The translations under genes were made by a program, and so were the position numbers. Below the pieces are notes generated by a model. That model saw only the letters and a program-made list of their open reading frames with translations, did no database searches and was not told where the DNA came from. Positions 31,546 through 42,920 of a stretch of 64,000 nucleotides of DNA are shown in pieces. Position 1 is the first letter of the stretch, and every line of letters starts with the position of its first letter. Source of the stretch: Neoceratodus forsteri (taxonomy: Eukaryota > Chordata > Ceratodontiformes > Ceratodontidae). The DNA lies in the NCBI GenBank assembly GCA_016271365.2, contig CM057453.1:1088343001-1088407000 (forward strand), in the 5' to 3' direction.

Positions 31546-33394
31546 CCCGCCTTAGCCCTTGATAATGTGGCAATATTTGGGAGCCAATTGTGAAAAACAT
31601 CTGCAGACATACTGTGGGTTGAGGAAAGATAAGAATGATTGGGTGGTAGCTCTGCAGCTGATCAATAAAAAAGGCTTCCATGTTTAAATTAGTCCCTTCC
31701 ACTCCAGCTTCTGCTCTCACAACTATAGCACAACTGGCTCTGTAATCATTACTATACGATGAAAGAAAAAGAACAGTGCGCCACAATTGTAAAGTAGAAA
31801 AATATATTGGCCAGTCAGCACACCCACTGCCAAACACAGCCCCTGGTGCTTCTTGCTGCTCTGCTACTTCATTAGGGGAAGGATAGAGTAGTTAAGAGCT
31901 CAAAATATTGTGCTAACAGTAAGTTAAGCACCAACTGTGAGATACAGACACCACTGATCTTAATGAAAGTGCATAATAATAATTTCAAATAAACATCACA
32001 TACAGTATACCTTATCCAACAACACTGCATTCTTTAAAAAAGTAGGAAACTATTAATAATACAAAGCCAGCGAAGTGCAAAGGAAGAAACAAAACAAATT
32101 ACTTACAACTTTTTCTTAAAGATCATGTGCAAAGTGTTTACCTACAATTCGATGTCCTGGTGTTTGTGCGTCACTGATAGGCTGCTGAAGGGTCCTCTGT
32201 GGTCATTTCTGGTGTATGTTGATGAAACACCCAGAATTATAAGTTTCTTGCCTTCAAACATATATATCTGATGTTTTGCCTTCATACTGTATTTCCCCCT
32301 ACACTTCTTAAAAGATGTTTAGCATGATGACATCATTAGGAGGGCAAGCAGGACCGTAGAGGGAATGACAGTACAGTCCCCTGCTTTATTACATGCCTTA
32401 CTAAGTGTATTCAGTGAAAAAAGTTGTGCCGCCCATGAAGTTTAAATTACCCTCCCTCCCTCAATCCCTCTGTATGGTTTTGCCCTTAATTATTTTAATG
32501 TTGTGGTGAACTGTGTTTTATTGTGATTTCATTCTGACAACTAAAAAAACTCATTTAAAAAAATGTATTACACATCAAACTACTGTCACTGAACTCACTT
32601 AAAAAGAGTGATAATAAAAGCAATTATCAGTGACCTCTGGATTTATGTCATTTTGTTCATTTGCTGTTATGAGAAGGTACAGTCAGTAAAAGTAGCCACT
32701 GATGCCACTACAGAGCTAAAATCATGAAATGTTACTAGTTATGCAACAATAAATGAGTGTGCATGTCTTGTGAGATTTACACACAACTTGTTTGGTGTAA
32801 CACAAAGCACAGTTGAGTTACTTTCAATACACAAGAAGTGTATAAATCTCACTACTACATGTTCCCTGAAGTGCATTGTTGTGATTATAAAAAGATCCTT
32901 CTGTTATAAAAATGAATATGGTTCACAGGTTGTCTGTTACATTGGGTACGCTGCCAGCTGTAATGTAAATCATGATGATTTACATTCTGGCTGGCAGTGG
33001 ACTCAATACCCTCAGCATTCTATCAAACTCTATCACAGTACCCTACAGTAATGCACAATATGTTGTTTGGTTGACACACCATTGTTGGTCATCCAATTGT
33101 ACTAGACTCCCCCCCCCCTCCCCAGCTACAGATTGTAAGGCTAGACAGAGTCTACAACACCTCTGACTCCAGTCGTTAAAAATAAATTCTTTCATAGATT
33201 AGAGGTTATGGAAAGCTTCACAAAATCTTTTTAGCTTCAATAAAAGCTCCAAAACTCACCAGAGAGCATCGAAAACCGCAGATCTTCTGGAGGCCTGGAG
33301 GCACCCAGACCCCCGGTTTAGTTAGCTAGGGATACAGGGTCCCTAATCAAACTACCTGTCAGGGGCCCCAAAATTCTTAGCTGCAGCCCTGGAC
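31546..33394. other. Unassigned, AT-rich, with a strong hairpin
   Basis: No coding similarity was recognised. The one clear structure is an inverted repeat at 32951-32997 (listed separately). A C-run occurs at 33110-33122. Confidence 0.5.
32951..32997. repeat. 47-base imperfect palindrome
   Basis: CTGCCAGC (32951-32958) pairs with GCTGGCAG (32990-32997), and AATGTAAATCA (32962-32972) pairs with TGATTTACATT (32976-32986). The loop is three bases. Short flanking GGGTA/TACCC matches suggest the hairpin once extended further, perhaps as the centre of a fold-back element. Confidence 0.85.
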
Positions 33395-33560
33395 ATGTGG
33401 TATCAGCTGATACTGTGATGGCCTTCAAGCTCAGATTAGACAAGTAGTTTAAAGTGACAGGGGTAACAGTGTATACCCACTGAGCTGTGGGAGGAAGGGA
33501 GGAACTCAGGGAATTGATGGTGTTCTTCCCACCCCTAAATCTGTACGTATGCATTTCTAC
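33395..33560 (+). mobile_element. Possible CR1-like 3' fragment
   Basis: The plus strand reads a VSADTVMAFKLRLDK-like patch across a frame change near 33400-33445, similar to the C-terminal end of CR1-type ORF2, followed by a G/A-rich stretch. No terminal hairpin or tail was found. Confidence 0.3.
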
Positions 33561-34810
33561 AACTATGGACTGTGAATAAGGACTCTACTGTTCTGATTTA
33601 CTCTTTTGTCGTAACTTGTATTGATGACTGTCATGCTTTTTATTGCAGTATATTTTTTTTCTTAGCTGTTTCTATAGAATGCTGTAACCTGTGTTTTTGG
33701 CCCAAAAGAAATCACCCCAACTTACCCAAGAGTTGCTTTGTCTCCCAGTAGGCAAACCGATTTGAAAGTAACTAATGATGCATTGTATGACAGTGTCTGC
33801 ATGACCTGCTTACGGTTGTATGTGATGCAACGTGTTCATGGTCAGCTGTTGGTAACCAGCCAACATTACCTCATTTTGAACTGAAGCCAATAGACAATCA
33901 TGGCGTTTTGTTGTTGGTCTGCCACTAGGACCCTTACCTTTTCTTTGGGTCTGCCATGTCCATCTTGTGCTGCGTCAGTGGACATCGTCCTCTGGACCAT
34001 GCAAATAACTGAGTCAAGTGAATAAAAAAGTACAAAAAAGGTCTTTATTCATCACAGGAGCTCCAGCACACCATGGGGCTATGCTTCAGACTTAGAGGTT
34101 TCCCAGTCTGTCCTTGGAATAACATATGTCACTCCCAGACAGTGCAACGTTTGGTATCAACAAGCAGTGTTCAGAGTGCAGTGGCAGCAGCTAAAATTTA
34201 AGCCCTATGCTTAATTGTGACTTCATGTCATATCTGGGGCTGTGAAAGTGAGTACCACTCAAACAAGCAATAATATAACTGTATAAACATGAAAACAGCT
34301 GCAAAATGTTAAGCATTAAAGGACACAACCTAACTATATAGGAGTACTCCATTTGCTGGGTGCAGGGGTGGAAAGGATCTGGACTACACCACTCAGAGCA
34401 GTACCAGAGGAGGGAAAACATCATAAAGACCCAAGGCTTGGTCAGAGTGACAAGTGACAAGTGTAAAGAAGGGAGAAGGGATGAAAGGGAAAGGAAGAAG
34501 CTGGAGAGTACCCAGGACTACTACAATATGCAGCATTTCAATAAACTGTTGTGGAACATGAAAACAGAACATGGAGCTGTCCTTTTGAAGAATACATTTC
34601 TCTCAAAAAACATTAATGCAGTTTATGCAGGATGCAGTACCAGTTAGCAGAAATAACTACACTGCATGTCTAGAAATAAGTAACTTAGGAAATTTTCTGC
34701 AGAAGAACAAGTTAGCACAGACAGTGAGGAATGCCACAGGCTACAGAACAAGTAGTCCCAAGAAACATTAAGTCTGGTTGCACAAAAGTTCAATATTTGT
34801 GTCAACTTTT
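33561..34810 (-). other. Unassigned; possible Gypsy LTR region
   Basis: It lies just downstream, on the minus strand, of the Gypsy integrase end, so an LTR would be expected. The complement near 34035-34055 reads GATGAATAAAGACC, a polyadenylation-like signal of the kind seen in LTRs. No second LTR is available for comparison, so the assignment is weak. A 95-codon frame at 34360-34647 shows no domain. Confidence 0.25.
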
Positions 34811-35313
34811 CTAGTCAGTTGGTATGGTATAATGAGTTCCTGGAACTAGTTCTTGACAGGATGGTGAAAGATCCACAAAAGCAACCCAAAAATTCTGCAA
34901 ACTGACACAGTCATGCCATTTGACTCTATAGGATCCATTGACAAACTTCTTGTGAAGACTGTTCTTGATCTGGTACGCAGGGATGTGCACAAGGGAGTCC
35001 TGAGAAGAAGAGGTGTGAGAAGACACAAAAGGTTCATCTGAGTGAAGGTTTGGTGCAACAGAATGGCTGGAGAGAGTCTGGAGTGTCAGGTTATGAAGGA
35101 ACTAGGGTCCTCTGGGAGGGTGCTGCTCAGGTACTGATGTTTCAGATGATTGATGTGGACTTTATTAAGCACCAGCTTTCCATCTAGCTTGTGTTGTAGG
35201 TGGACATGAACTGGAGAAAGCTTTTCCACAATGTAGAAATGACCAGTCTGATGGCAGACAAGTTTCTTTGTAGTGCCCAGAACTAAGACAGGTTGATACA
35301 AGTAGACAGTGTC
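34811..35313 (-). pseudogene. Gypsy pol, integrase C-terminal part
   Basis: The minus-strand frame 35086-35319 reads LVLGTTKKLVCHQTGHFYIV then EKLSPVHVHLQHKL and NKVHINHLKHQY. This is the C-terminal, SH3-like domain of a Ty3/Gypsy-type integrase. A further short frame continues to 34811. It joins in frame with the piece at 36487-37860 across a CR1 insertion. The pol gene is broken elsewhere by stops and is not functional. Confidence 0.75.
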
Positions 35314-36486
35314 TAACAAACATATGATGAAACCAGCAGATAAAGGCCTAATGGCTTATTAAGTCTGCTCAAGTGTGCAGCTCTCAGGGCTGTGCACTGA
35401 TGCTGCCTCCCTCCCCTCACCCCTTCCCACCAACTGATTCCCCTGTTTTACCCTTTTCCATCCCCATTTTGATTTTTCCCTTAAATCCCTGACTGATGCC
35501 CTTGAAACCAGTTCCTCCGACAGAGCATTCCATGCTATCACCACCCTCTCAGTGAGAAAGTGCCTCCTCATCTCTCTTCTTAACCTCCCCCCTCCAACTT
35601 TAGACGATGCCCTCTTGTAATTCCTTCCTTTCTAATTTTAAACAGACCCTCATGACTTACCCTATTAATGCCCTTAAAGTATGTAAATGTCTCAATCATA
35701 TCCCCCCTGTCCCTTCTGTCCTAAAGAGAGTACATATTGAGCATCTGTAGCCTCTCCTCATAGGGCTTTTCCCTCATACCACTTAACATCTTGGTTGCTA
35801 TCCTCTGTACCCCTTCCAATAGTCTGATGTCCTTTTTTAAGTATGGATGCCAGAACTGCACACAATACCCCAAGTGAGGCTGCAATAATGTCCTGTATAG
35901 CAACAGGATCACATCCTTACTCCTTGAGGTGATTCCCTCTGCTATACGCCCAGCATCCTATTAGCCTTTGCTGCCCTGTTCCTACACTGTGCAGAGTGAT
36001 TCATATGGCCTGTGACTAGCACACCCAGATCGTTCTCCTCAATGTATACCAATAATTGTATACCTCCCATCTTATAGCTAAATCCAAGATTCCTGTTTCC
36101 AAAGTGCATAATCCTGCACTTCTTAGCATTGAAGCCTAAATGCCAGGTACTTGACCACCTCTGCAAGGTTTCTAGGTTTCTTTTCAGCACCCACTCCCAT
36201 CCACCCTATCCACCACTGCACCCAGTTTAGTATCATCAGCAAACATACTCATCTGACTCTAAACCCCAACTGACATATCAGCTACATAGATGTTGAATAA
36301 CATTGGTCCCAGCACCAAGCCCTGTGGGACCCCACTGATGACCTCCCATGGTGTTGATAATTCCCCCTTACCACCACTCTCTGCTGCCTGTTTTCCAGCC
36401 AGTAATCAGTCCAGCTGACCACCCTATTGCTAACATCCAGGTCCCTCAGCTTGTGTATTAGTCACTTGTGTGGCACTGAGTTGAAG
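35314..36486 (-). mobile_element. CR1 LINE, subfamily C, inside Gypsy pol
   Basis: A 5'-truncated CR1 on the minus strand. The 3' end (35314-35372) has the terminal hairpin GCAGATAAAGGCCT..TAAGTCTGC. Coding patches include MRRHFLTERVVIAWNALSEE, LLQPHLGYCVQFWHPYLKKD and LLEGVQRIATKMLSGMREKP, plus LGFNAKKCRIMHFGNRN. Gypsy coding sequence meets it on both sides at GTC (35311-35313 and 36487-36489). The plus-strand copy at 57580-62225 shares the LKKDIRLLEGMQ patch, so they are related. Confidence 0.9.
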
Positions 36487-37860
36487 GTCCCCCACAGAAT
36501 ACAAAGGGTCACTTGACTTGGTGGCTGTCATTTTCTGCATGGTAAACTTTCTCTGTTCCAATGTGATTACTGCAACATGTCTGGCAAGCTCAAACTGTTC
36601 CAGTACATGGATGATGTACAAAGAACTGATTTTTGAACTTCTGGTAGAGAAAGAGTGATGTCAAATGAAGTTCTTGGATGGCGTCCATGGTCCAAGAAAA
36701 ATGTGGTTTATTCTCTACTGTCAAAACAAGAGCTTGTGTTGTAGGCAAATTGGACAAAAGAAACAAAGCATTCCCAAGTGCCTTGACTTTCATCCAAGTA
36801 CTTGAAGGGTGTGCTTAGAATGGTAGACATCATTCTTTCACATTGCCCATTGCATTGCAAGTGATAGCTCATTGTGTGTCTTTTTTCCATCAATGAGTTC
36901 TCAAACAATGGTAGAAAAAAAGTTACTGCCGATGTCTGAATGCAGGCATGAGTGGGTACCATGATGGCAAATAACTGTACTGAGAAAGACATTTGCTGCT
37001 GAAGCAGCTTTGCTGTCCTTTAGTGGGATTAGCTCTAAATATTTTGTAAGGTAGTCCACAGAAACAAAAATGTATTTGTTGCCAAACTCAGAGCATGTTG
37101 ATAAAAGGTCCAAGAATGTCTGTGCTGACTCCCTGAAATGGTTCTGTGGCTACAGGCATTGGAATGAGGTATGCCTTTGTCAGTTTGGCAGAAGGCTTGC
37201 TTTGGGAGCAGAGTTGGCAGGATTTGACTAATTGGACAATGTCCTTGTTCATGCGAGGCCAGAAAAAGTGAAGCCTTGTTTTTTTGAGAGATCTGTGGAT
37301 TCCCGTGTGACCTCCAGAAAATGGAGAGGCATGAGTGGAGAGAACTTTGTTGAGTAAATAGCCAGGCACAGCTATGAGTTTTGTCTGTGCGGTGGCCTTT
37401 TCCTTTGTCCAGATGTGAAAAAGTACACTCTCATTGGGAAAGTATTGTGAAGCTAGGAAAAGAATGTCCTGTTGATGTTGCTTCTGTTGCGGAAGATTTC
37501 CAGACTCTAAGTAAGTGATTATGTCGGCCAACTGAGGATCTGCTCTTTGTTGAGTTTTGACAGTTGCCTGGAAGAGTGCAGATGTAGAGGAGTCGAGAAG
37601 CTCTTCAGCAGATTGTAGTAACTGAGGATTGGTGTTGCTTTCTAAAAAAAACATTTAGAAGCAGCAAAGCAACTTAAGGTGCCGTAGGAGTGTCTGTAGG
37701 ACGCACATCTGTGGCATGGAAAAAAAGAGCTTCATAGCCAGATTCCTCATCTATTGAGGGTGATGCAGAGAGATACTGTCATTGGCTGACATCATTCACA
37801 TTGGGGTGAACTCGATCAGGTCTGTATCGAATTTCGAAGTTGTAGGATTGGAGCAATCTT
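36487..37860 (-). pseudogene. Gypsy pol, RNase H end and integrase
   Basis: On the minus strand, the frame 37088-37654 reads HASPFSGGHTGIHRSLKKTR then WPRMNKDIVQLVKSCQLCSQ. This is the integrase zinc-binding HHCC domain, here with its His and Cys ligands visible. The frame 36901-37113 reads FVSVDYLTKYLELIPL with the first catalytic Asp and a decayed HSDIGSNF patch with the second. The frame 36708-36992 reads MSYHLQCNGQCERM, which contains the third acidic residue. Just upstream a short RNase H tail patch ends at about 37860, where L1 sequence begins. No LTR marks that border. Stops and frame changes make it inactive. Confidence 0.8.
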
Positions 37861-38310
37861 GGGTGGGGGTACGTTCCAGTCACCCCTCAGGATCAGAGAG
37901 ATAGGGAGGAGTGGAACTATCTTACTGGCAAGCTCCATTAAGAATGATGGTTCCCCACCTGGTGGCCCATATGTAGAACCTAGTAATACTGTGGTGCCCA
38001 TTAGAGTACCTTTAACAAATACGTATCTACCATTGGGATCAATTACTGTGGAGTCTGCTTGAAATGGAATCATATTTTTGATTAGCATAGCTACCCCTTT
38101 ACTTGATGAGGAAACCCCCATTGCAAAAAATTGTGAGAGCCCTAGTCTGTGCAGCCAAATAGCCTCTCTTGCCAGTAGGTGAGTTTCTTGTAACAGAATT
38201 ATATCTACACTAAGTAGGTCACAATGCTTGAGGACTTGATATCTCTTTGTAAGATCACTGACTCCCCTGACATTCCAAGAAACTATTTTACAGCAATTAT
38301 TAGCCATACC
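37860..38310 (-). pseudogene. L1-type endonuclease, N-terminal part (L1 no. 2)
   Basis: The minus-strand frame 37816-38589 (257 codons) includes, from about residue 96, KIVSWNVRGVSDLTKRYQVL and DIILLQETHLL (the Asn and Glu patches of the APE active site). It continues with SSSSKGVAMLIKN, NGRYVFVKGTLMG and ILRGDWNV (the GDFN box as GDWN). The methionine before KIVSWN, at about 38303, is the likely ORF2 start. The frame is clean for about 150 residues, so this copy is younger than L1 nos. 1 and 3. It breaks off at the Gypsy border, and the RT is absent. Confidence 0.85.
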
Positions 38311-39604
38311 TGACAATAAGCCAGTTAATTTTTCTAGAGGAAAATAAGGTGAGTGGAAATAACTGAACATGAGGCACACTCCAATCCCCCCCCCCACCCA
38401 CCATAACATTGTACAGATGATTAATTGGTAATAACATAGACAGACCAAGTGAAAAAATAAATATAAAATTTCAATGCCCTGAAACCAGTGAAGTTGCCCC
38501 CCCCTTCCTCCCACTAACTTTGGATTAAGCCTGACTCTCCCAAAAAGGATTATAGGCACAGGACACAGAACTGGTTCAGCAGAGATCAAAATACATATAG
38601 AGGTAATAGCACCCCCCCTCCCCAGACCAGCCCCAGCAACTATTTACAAAAGCCCCCATGAAAAAAAAAGACTCAATTTACTTGTAATGAAACCCTCATA
38701 AGGGAGACCCCCCAAGCGGCTCCTAAACACAATACCCATATGAGTGAGGTATAAATAAAACATATTGTATGCTGGTGTTGGACATATCTAAAAACTGACA
38801 ACTTAAATAGCCAAAATCACCAGACTACAAATATAAGGAATGTGAAGGAGTTGAACCCCCCCAAAATAAGCGCATTGTGCAGCTGACCCTGTGCTTGCTC
38901 AAATCAGGGCAATCCCATCCCCCAACACATCCTCGAGGTGGAATGTATTCAAATGTGGAAACTATGCACCCAACTTGGTGAACTCAGAATGGGCCAATAA
39001 TATCAGCTTGGAGACCCAAAAGAAATTAATCAGATTTGAACATTGCCACTACATAGCCAGAAAGTTATACATTTGTCTTAGAAGGTTCTGGCTGCCTAAA
39101 GAAATAGGAAATGATTGTTTCAAGCCTTCCTTCCCCAAAACTAAAAAGTAATGGTCATAACCCTGCACCTCGATGGTGGTATAACACACCCTATCTAGCG
39201 ATATAACCTGAACTAATGCTTTGAAACTTGTGTGGAGCAAGAGATAAAAAGGAAAAAAAATTGGGAAAACTGTACTTGGAATGGTGCAGTCCTGGTACGC
39301 CCTCATATTTGAGTGAAGGAAATGTGGAGGGGGAAACAAAAATGAATGGACTAGTTTTGGTCCCAAGTGGTAATATCCCCCCCCTTTACTACACCCAGTG
39401 TAAATAGCTCCTATATATTTAAATGGTCCCCTGTAGAGGGCTGCCCTCTGCGTTGATAAACTGGAATTGCCGGCTAGGATATCAGTCTCAACCAACGAAA
39501 ACGTGCCAAGTCCTGGACAGGAGCACAGTTCAACATCGAGTAGGCAAAGTTCCAAATCCTTCAAACCTTTTATTTTTAATCGGAGAGGTTATACTCTCAC
39601 ACAG
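38311..39604 (-). other. L1 no. 2 spacer between ORF1 and ORF2
   Basis: This 1.3-kb stretch is framed by an L1 ORF1 and the start of ORF2, both on the minus strand. A 171-codon frame at 39049-39564 has no recognised domain and is probably a chance frame. The length is large for an inter-ORF spacer, so a further decayed insertion is possible. Confidence 0.5.
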
Positions 39605-40506
39605 AATATTGTCCAGCCAGGATGATCAACCTTCTTTAAACAGCTCCGGTAGTCTGGTCTTCAAGTCGGCCATGGCTAGAGTCGAAGAATCGTAAGAGAT
39701 CCAAGAGCCAGCTAGGGATACTTGAAGTTTGGCATGGTATAGCATTTTGAATGGAATGCTCACTGCTATGAGTTTGGTAACTATGGGGTGGAAGGCTGAG
39801 CATTTTTATTGTGTCTCGAATGGTAAATCCTGAGTGAGATGAAGTTTGGAGCCTTCCCATGTAGTTGATTGGAGCTCCTTAACCTTGCTTAAAACATGCT
39901 GCCTTTCCACGTAGCTCAGAAATTTTAAAATTAGAGGTCTTGGTGGGGATCCAGGTTGGGATCGAGGTCTAAGTGACCAGTGGGCTCTTTCAATTTGATA
40001 ATTGCCCCCGAGGGGAGAAGGACCCACTATTTTCTGCAGTAATTTCTGGACGAATGCAACAACATTGGGGTTTTCTTCTGTTTAGGGAGGCCCATTACTA
40101 ATATATTATTTCTCCTGCTCCTACCTTCAAGGTCCTCCATTTTTAATTGCAGCTTGTTAATTTGCTGTCTGAGCTGAATTATCTCTGGATCCACTCTATC
40201 CCTCCATTTTTCCAAAGAGGTGATTCTGGCCTCCGTGTCACCAACTCTTTTAACCAAATCCAACATATCACTTCTAATTGATTTAATCTCTGTAGAAATA
40301 TCAAGTAAAGTCTCTCTGAATGGTAGTAATTCCTGCAAAAAACGATCCTCCATGAGTGGGACTGATGGTACAGTTGCAAGGTTTTTAGAGCTGGAGGCTC
40401 CCCCTTGAGGTCTAACCTTTTTGGGCAGCTTTTCAGGTGAGGGAGGAGGCGTGTGTTTGAGCTGGGCTGTCTTCACATCTGCATCCATCGTGGAAGATAA
40501 ACTCAC
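39605..40506 (-). pseudogene. L1-type ORF1 protein (L1 no. 2)
   Basis: The frame 40027-40506 (159 codons) starts with a Met and a Pro/Lys-rich N-terminus. It then holds a coiled-coil heptad region (about residues 50-130) ending in KMEDLEGRSRRNNILVMGLP, the start of the RRM. After a frameshift, the frame 39806-40027 reads QIERAHWSLRP and PRPLILKFLSYVERQHVL (the C-terminal domain). The frame 39636-39860 may hold the end. ORF1 of L1 is a trimeric RNA chaperone that coats element RNA. Only a frameshift or two separate it from an intact protein. Confidence 0.85.
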
Positions 40507-40685
40507 AATTGCAATGTAGGTGGTGTTGATATGGAATGCTGAAGATGCCCTCTCCTCATTGCGGTGATTATTAGGTAGTTTCCAGCTGAAATCTAGTTGA
40601 AAAAGACGAAGATGTAATGTTGAGGACAGGAGCCCTGTATATCTGCTGCCACTAGGTTGTCTGCATCATGTGACCTCCCAACTTG
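40507..40685 (-). other. L1 no. 2 5' UTR
   Basis: The short stretch upstream of the ORF1 start ends near 40685, where RT sequence of an older L1 (no. 3) begins. The element is therefore probably complete at its 5' end. Confidence 0.5.
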
Positions 40686-40689
40686 GACT

Positions 40690-40900
40690 TTTCTAATGAT
40701 CTGTAGAATTGTTCTTGTTTTGACAAAGCAATATTGATTCTGGTATATGGCTTCGAAGCCCCACATACACACACTAATCTATAAGTTACCATCATTGCAA
40801 TAATTTTGTAGTTGTAATTTAATAAAGCCATAGGACAGTAACATCCTGGGTTGGTACTGAGTTTCCCTTTGTTCTACAGTATATTAGTGTGACCCCAGCT
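40690..40900 (-). pseudogene. L1 no. 3 RT motif 1-2 piece
   Basis: The minus strand reads a decayed CYCPMALLNYNYKIIAMM near 40790-40850 and NQYCFVKTRTILQIIRKV near 40690-40745. These resemble L1 RT motif 1 (YRPIALLN.DYKI.A) and motif 2 (HPDQ.GFVKGR). L1 no. 2 interrupts right after. Confidence 0.6.
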
Positions 40901-41348
40901 TAATTTATAGTTGGGTGTAGATCTCACAGGCCATTCACCAGTTCCTGAACTATCTGAAGAAACCAAGGAATTAATTCATCTTGAAATATGGGGCAAGACT
41001 GCCACAAGCCTCAAGTGCACCAAAGATATGGCGTACCGGACTTGCAGCAATCTAACAGGATTTTCTGTCCAGTGTGGCAACAGATATAGGTTAGACCATC
41101 TTTTTGTGGTCTAGCTTCATCAAACCCGGAGACCATTTTTACAGACCTTGCACCCCAAATTTGGTGCAAGCTGCCAAAAAGAAGGAAAAATGTTGCAACT
41201 GCATCCAGCTTGTGAAAACTGGGCACAGCTGTGGCAAACAGCATTGACATAGCAGCAATTTCAAAGTGTTGTTTGGCAGGACTTGATGTGAGCCCTGCAC
41301 CATCCTTTGAAAATCTGGCCCACGATGTAAAACTCTGCAGTATAACCA
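40901..41348. other. Insertion of unknown type within L1 no. 3
   Basis: L1 coding patches lie on both sides (40690-40900 and 41349-41600), so this 450-base stretch is inferred to be an insertion. It has no recognised protein. The complement near 41310-41330 reads GGGCCAGATTTTCAAAGG, a form often seen at repeat ends. A matching inverted end was not found. Confidence 0.4.
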
Positions 41349-41600
41349 TCTCAACCTGTTTTCTTTCTTTTTGATCTTGAATTAATCACCTCCCACACTT
41401 TGTCTTCTGTAAATCCAGTTGACATATTCTAATAGTGCCATTTTTATGTGAGTAAGAAAAGTCTATTATTTTATCTTTATCCTAAACCAATTGTCTTTGA
41501 TATAGATTTTTATAATCTTTACTAAGAATTTCTGCCATTTGTTCCTTTTTAGATGTTATATTAATTTAATCTAATTTAATGGTAGCTATATAAATATAAT
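41349..41600 (-). pseudogene. L1 no. 3 linker before RT
   Basis: The minus strand reads TSKKEQMAEILSKDYKNLYQ near 41480-41555, matching the L1 pattern before the RT where an FxxYYxxLY segment is common. It continues the piece that ends at 46475 across the L2. Confidence 0.6.
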
Positions 41601-41914
41601 AATAATAAAACTTTATTTTTATGGCACTTTTCAAATACCAAGGCGCCAAACAAAATTTAAAATACATCATACATCATACAGCTCTGTGTCTTAAGAGTAT
41701 AAAACAACAATAAAACAACTAATGTAGACAAGAGAAAGATTAACTACCAAAAGCTTGCATCCTCAGATAAGTTTTCAGAGCCTGTTTAAATCCCTCCATG
41801 GCCGCGCACTCCCGTAACCGACGGGGTAGAGAATTCCAGAGGGTAGGGGCCGCAAACATAAATGCCCGGGCCCCTGAAGATTTTAAACATACCCTCGGAC
41901 TCTCTAGCAACCCT

Positions 41915-42887
41915 TCATCGGCTGAGCGGAGTGATCACCCAGGGCGATAAGGAACCAGGAGCTCTTTCAAGTAGTCCAGGCCCAGACCATGTAGGGCTTT
42001 GAAAGTTAGAAGAACGACTTTCAAGGTGATCTGCCACTGTACTGGCAGTCACTGCAGTCCATGCAGCACCGGCGAAATATGACTGGACTATGAAGTTCCC
42101 GTCAAAAGCCAGGCCGCTGCATTCTGCACCAGCTGCAGGCATCAGATTTCCACCCCCAGGTTGCCCTAGGTAAAGCGAATTGCAATAGTCCAAGCATGAG
42201 GACACAAAGGCATGGACCAGCATTGGAAGATCACCAGATGGAACAAGGTGGATTTGATGATGGCAGACACCTGAGAAAGCAGAGTAAGCCCTTCATCAAA
42301 GATTACCCCCAGGTTCCGCACCTGTTCAGTGGTCGAGAGTGATAAGCCCCCAAGTATAACCCCGAGGGCAAACTAACCCCCAGACCCCCTATCCAGTGTG
42401 CCATATCCACAACCAGCACCTCAGTCTTATCCGAGTTCAAGTTCAGCCAACTCGAATCCATCCATTCCTGGATTTCTGCGAGGCAGTTGTTAAAGGCCGA
42501 GAGAGCTCCATCCTGGTGAGGTGCAAAAGAAAGGTAGAGCGGGGTATTATCAGCATAGCAGTGACACCTCAGTCCATACCTTCTTACAAAGTCACTGAGG
42601 GGTAGCATGTAAACTGCGAACAACATGGGGGACAATACTGAACCCTGAGGGACCCCACAAGACAGAGAAAGTGGGTCTGAGGAATGAATCCCAGACACCA
42701 CTCTCAGTGTTCTCCTGGTGAGGTAAGATGTAAACCACCTGAGGACTACACCAGATAAACCACAGATGAACCTCAGACAGTTAAGCAATACCCCATGGTC
42801 CACAGTGTCAAACGCTGATGAGAGATCCAGGAGAACCAAGATGGAATGGCTCTTCCCATATCTAGCCATCAGGAGATCACTGAGCAC
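41915..42887 (-). pseudogene. L2-2 RT, catalytic core and C-terminal part
   Basis: The frame 42303-42887 (194 codons) reads HSILVLLDLSSAFDTVDHGV near residue 14, LSGVVLRWFTSYLTRRTLRV near residue 43, CGVPQGSVLSPMLFAVYMLP near residue 76 and the catalytic box HCYADNTPLYLS near residue 108. The second catalytic Asp is Asn (YADN). The frame 41915-42223 starts with VHAFVSSCLDYCNSLYLG, the C-terminal L2 patch, then is out of frame. Confidence 0.9.
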
Positions 42888-42920
42888 CTGAACCAGCGCT
42901 GTCTCAGTACTATGCCTCTT

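Noticed and set aside
39049..39564. 171-codon minus-strand frame
   Set aside because: It lies between L1 ORF1 and ORF2, has no recognisable domain and no plausible partner frame. A chance open frame is the simpler reading.
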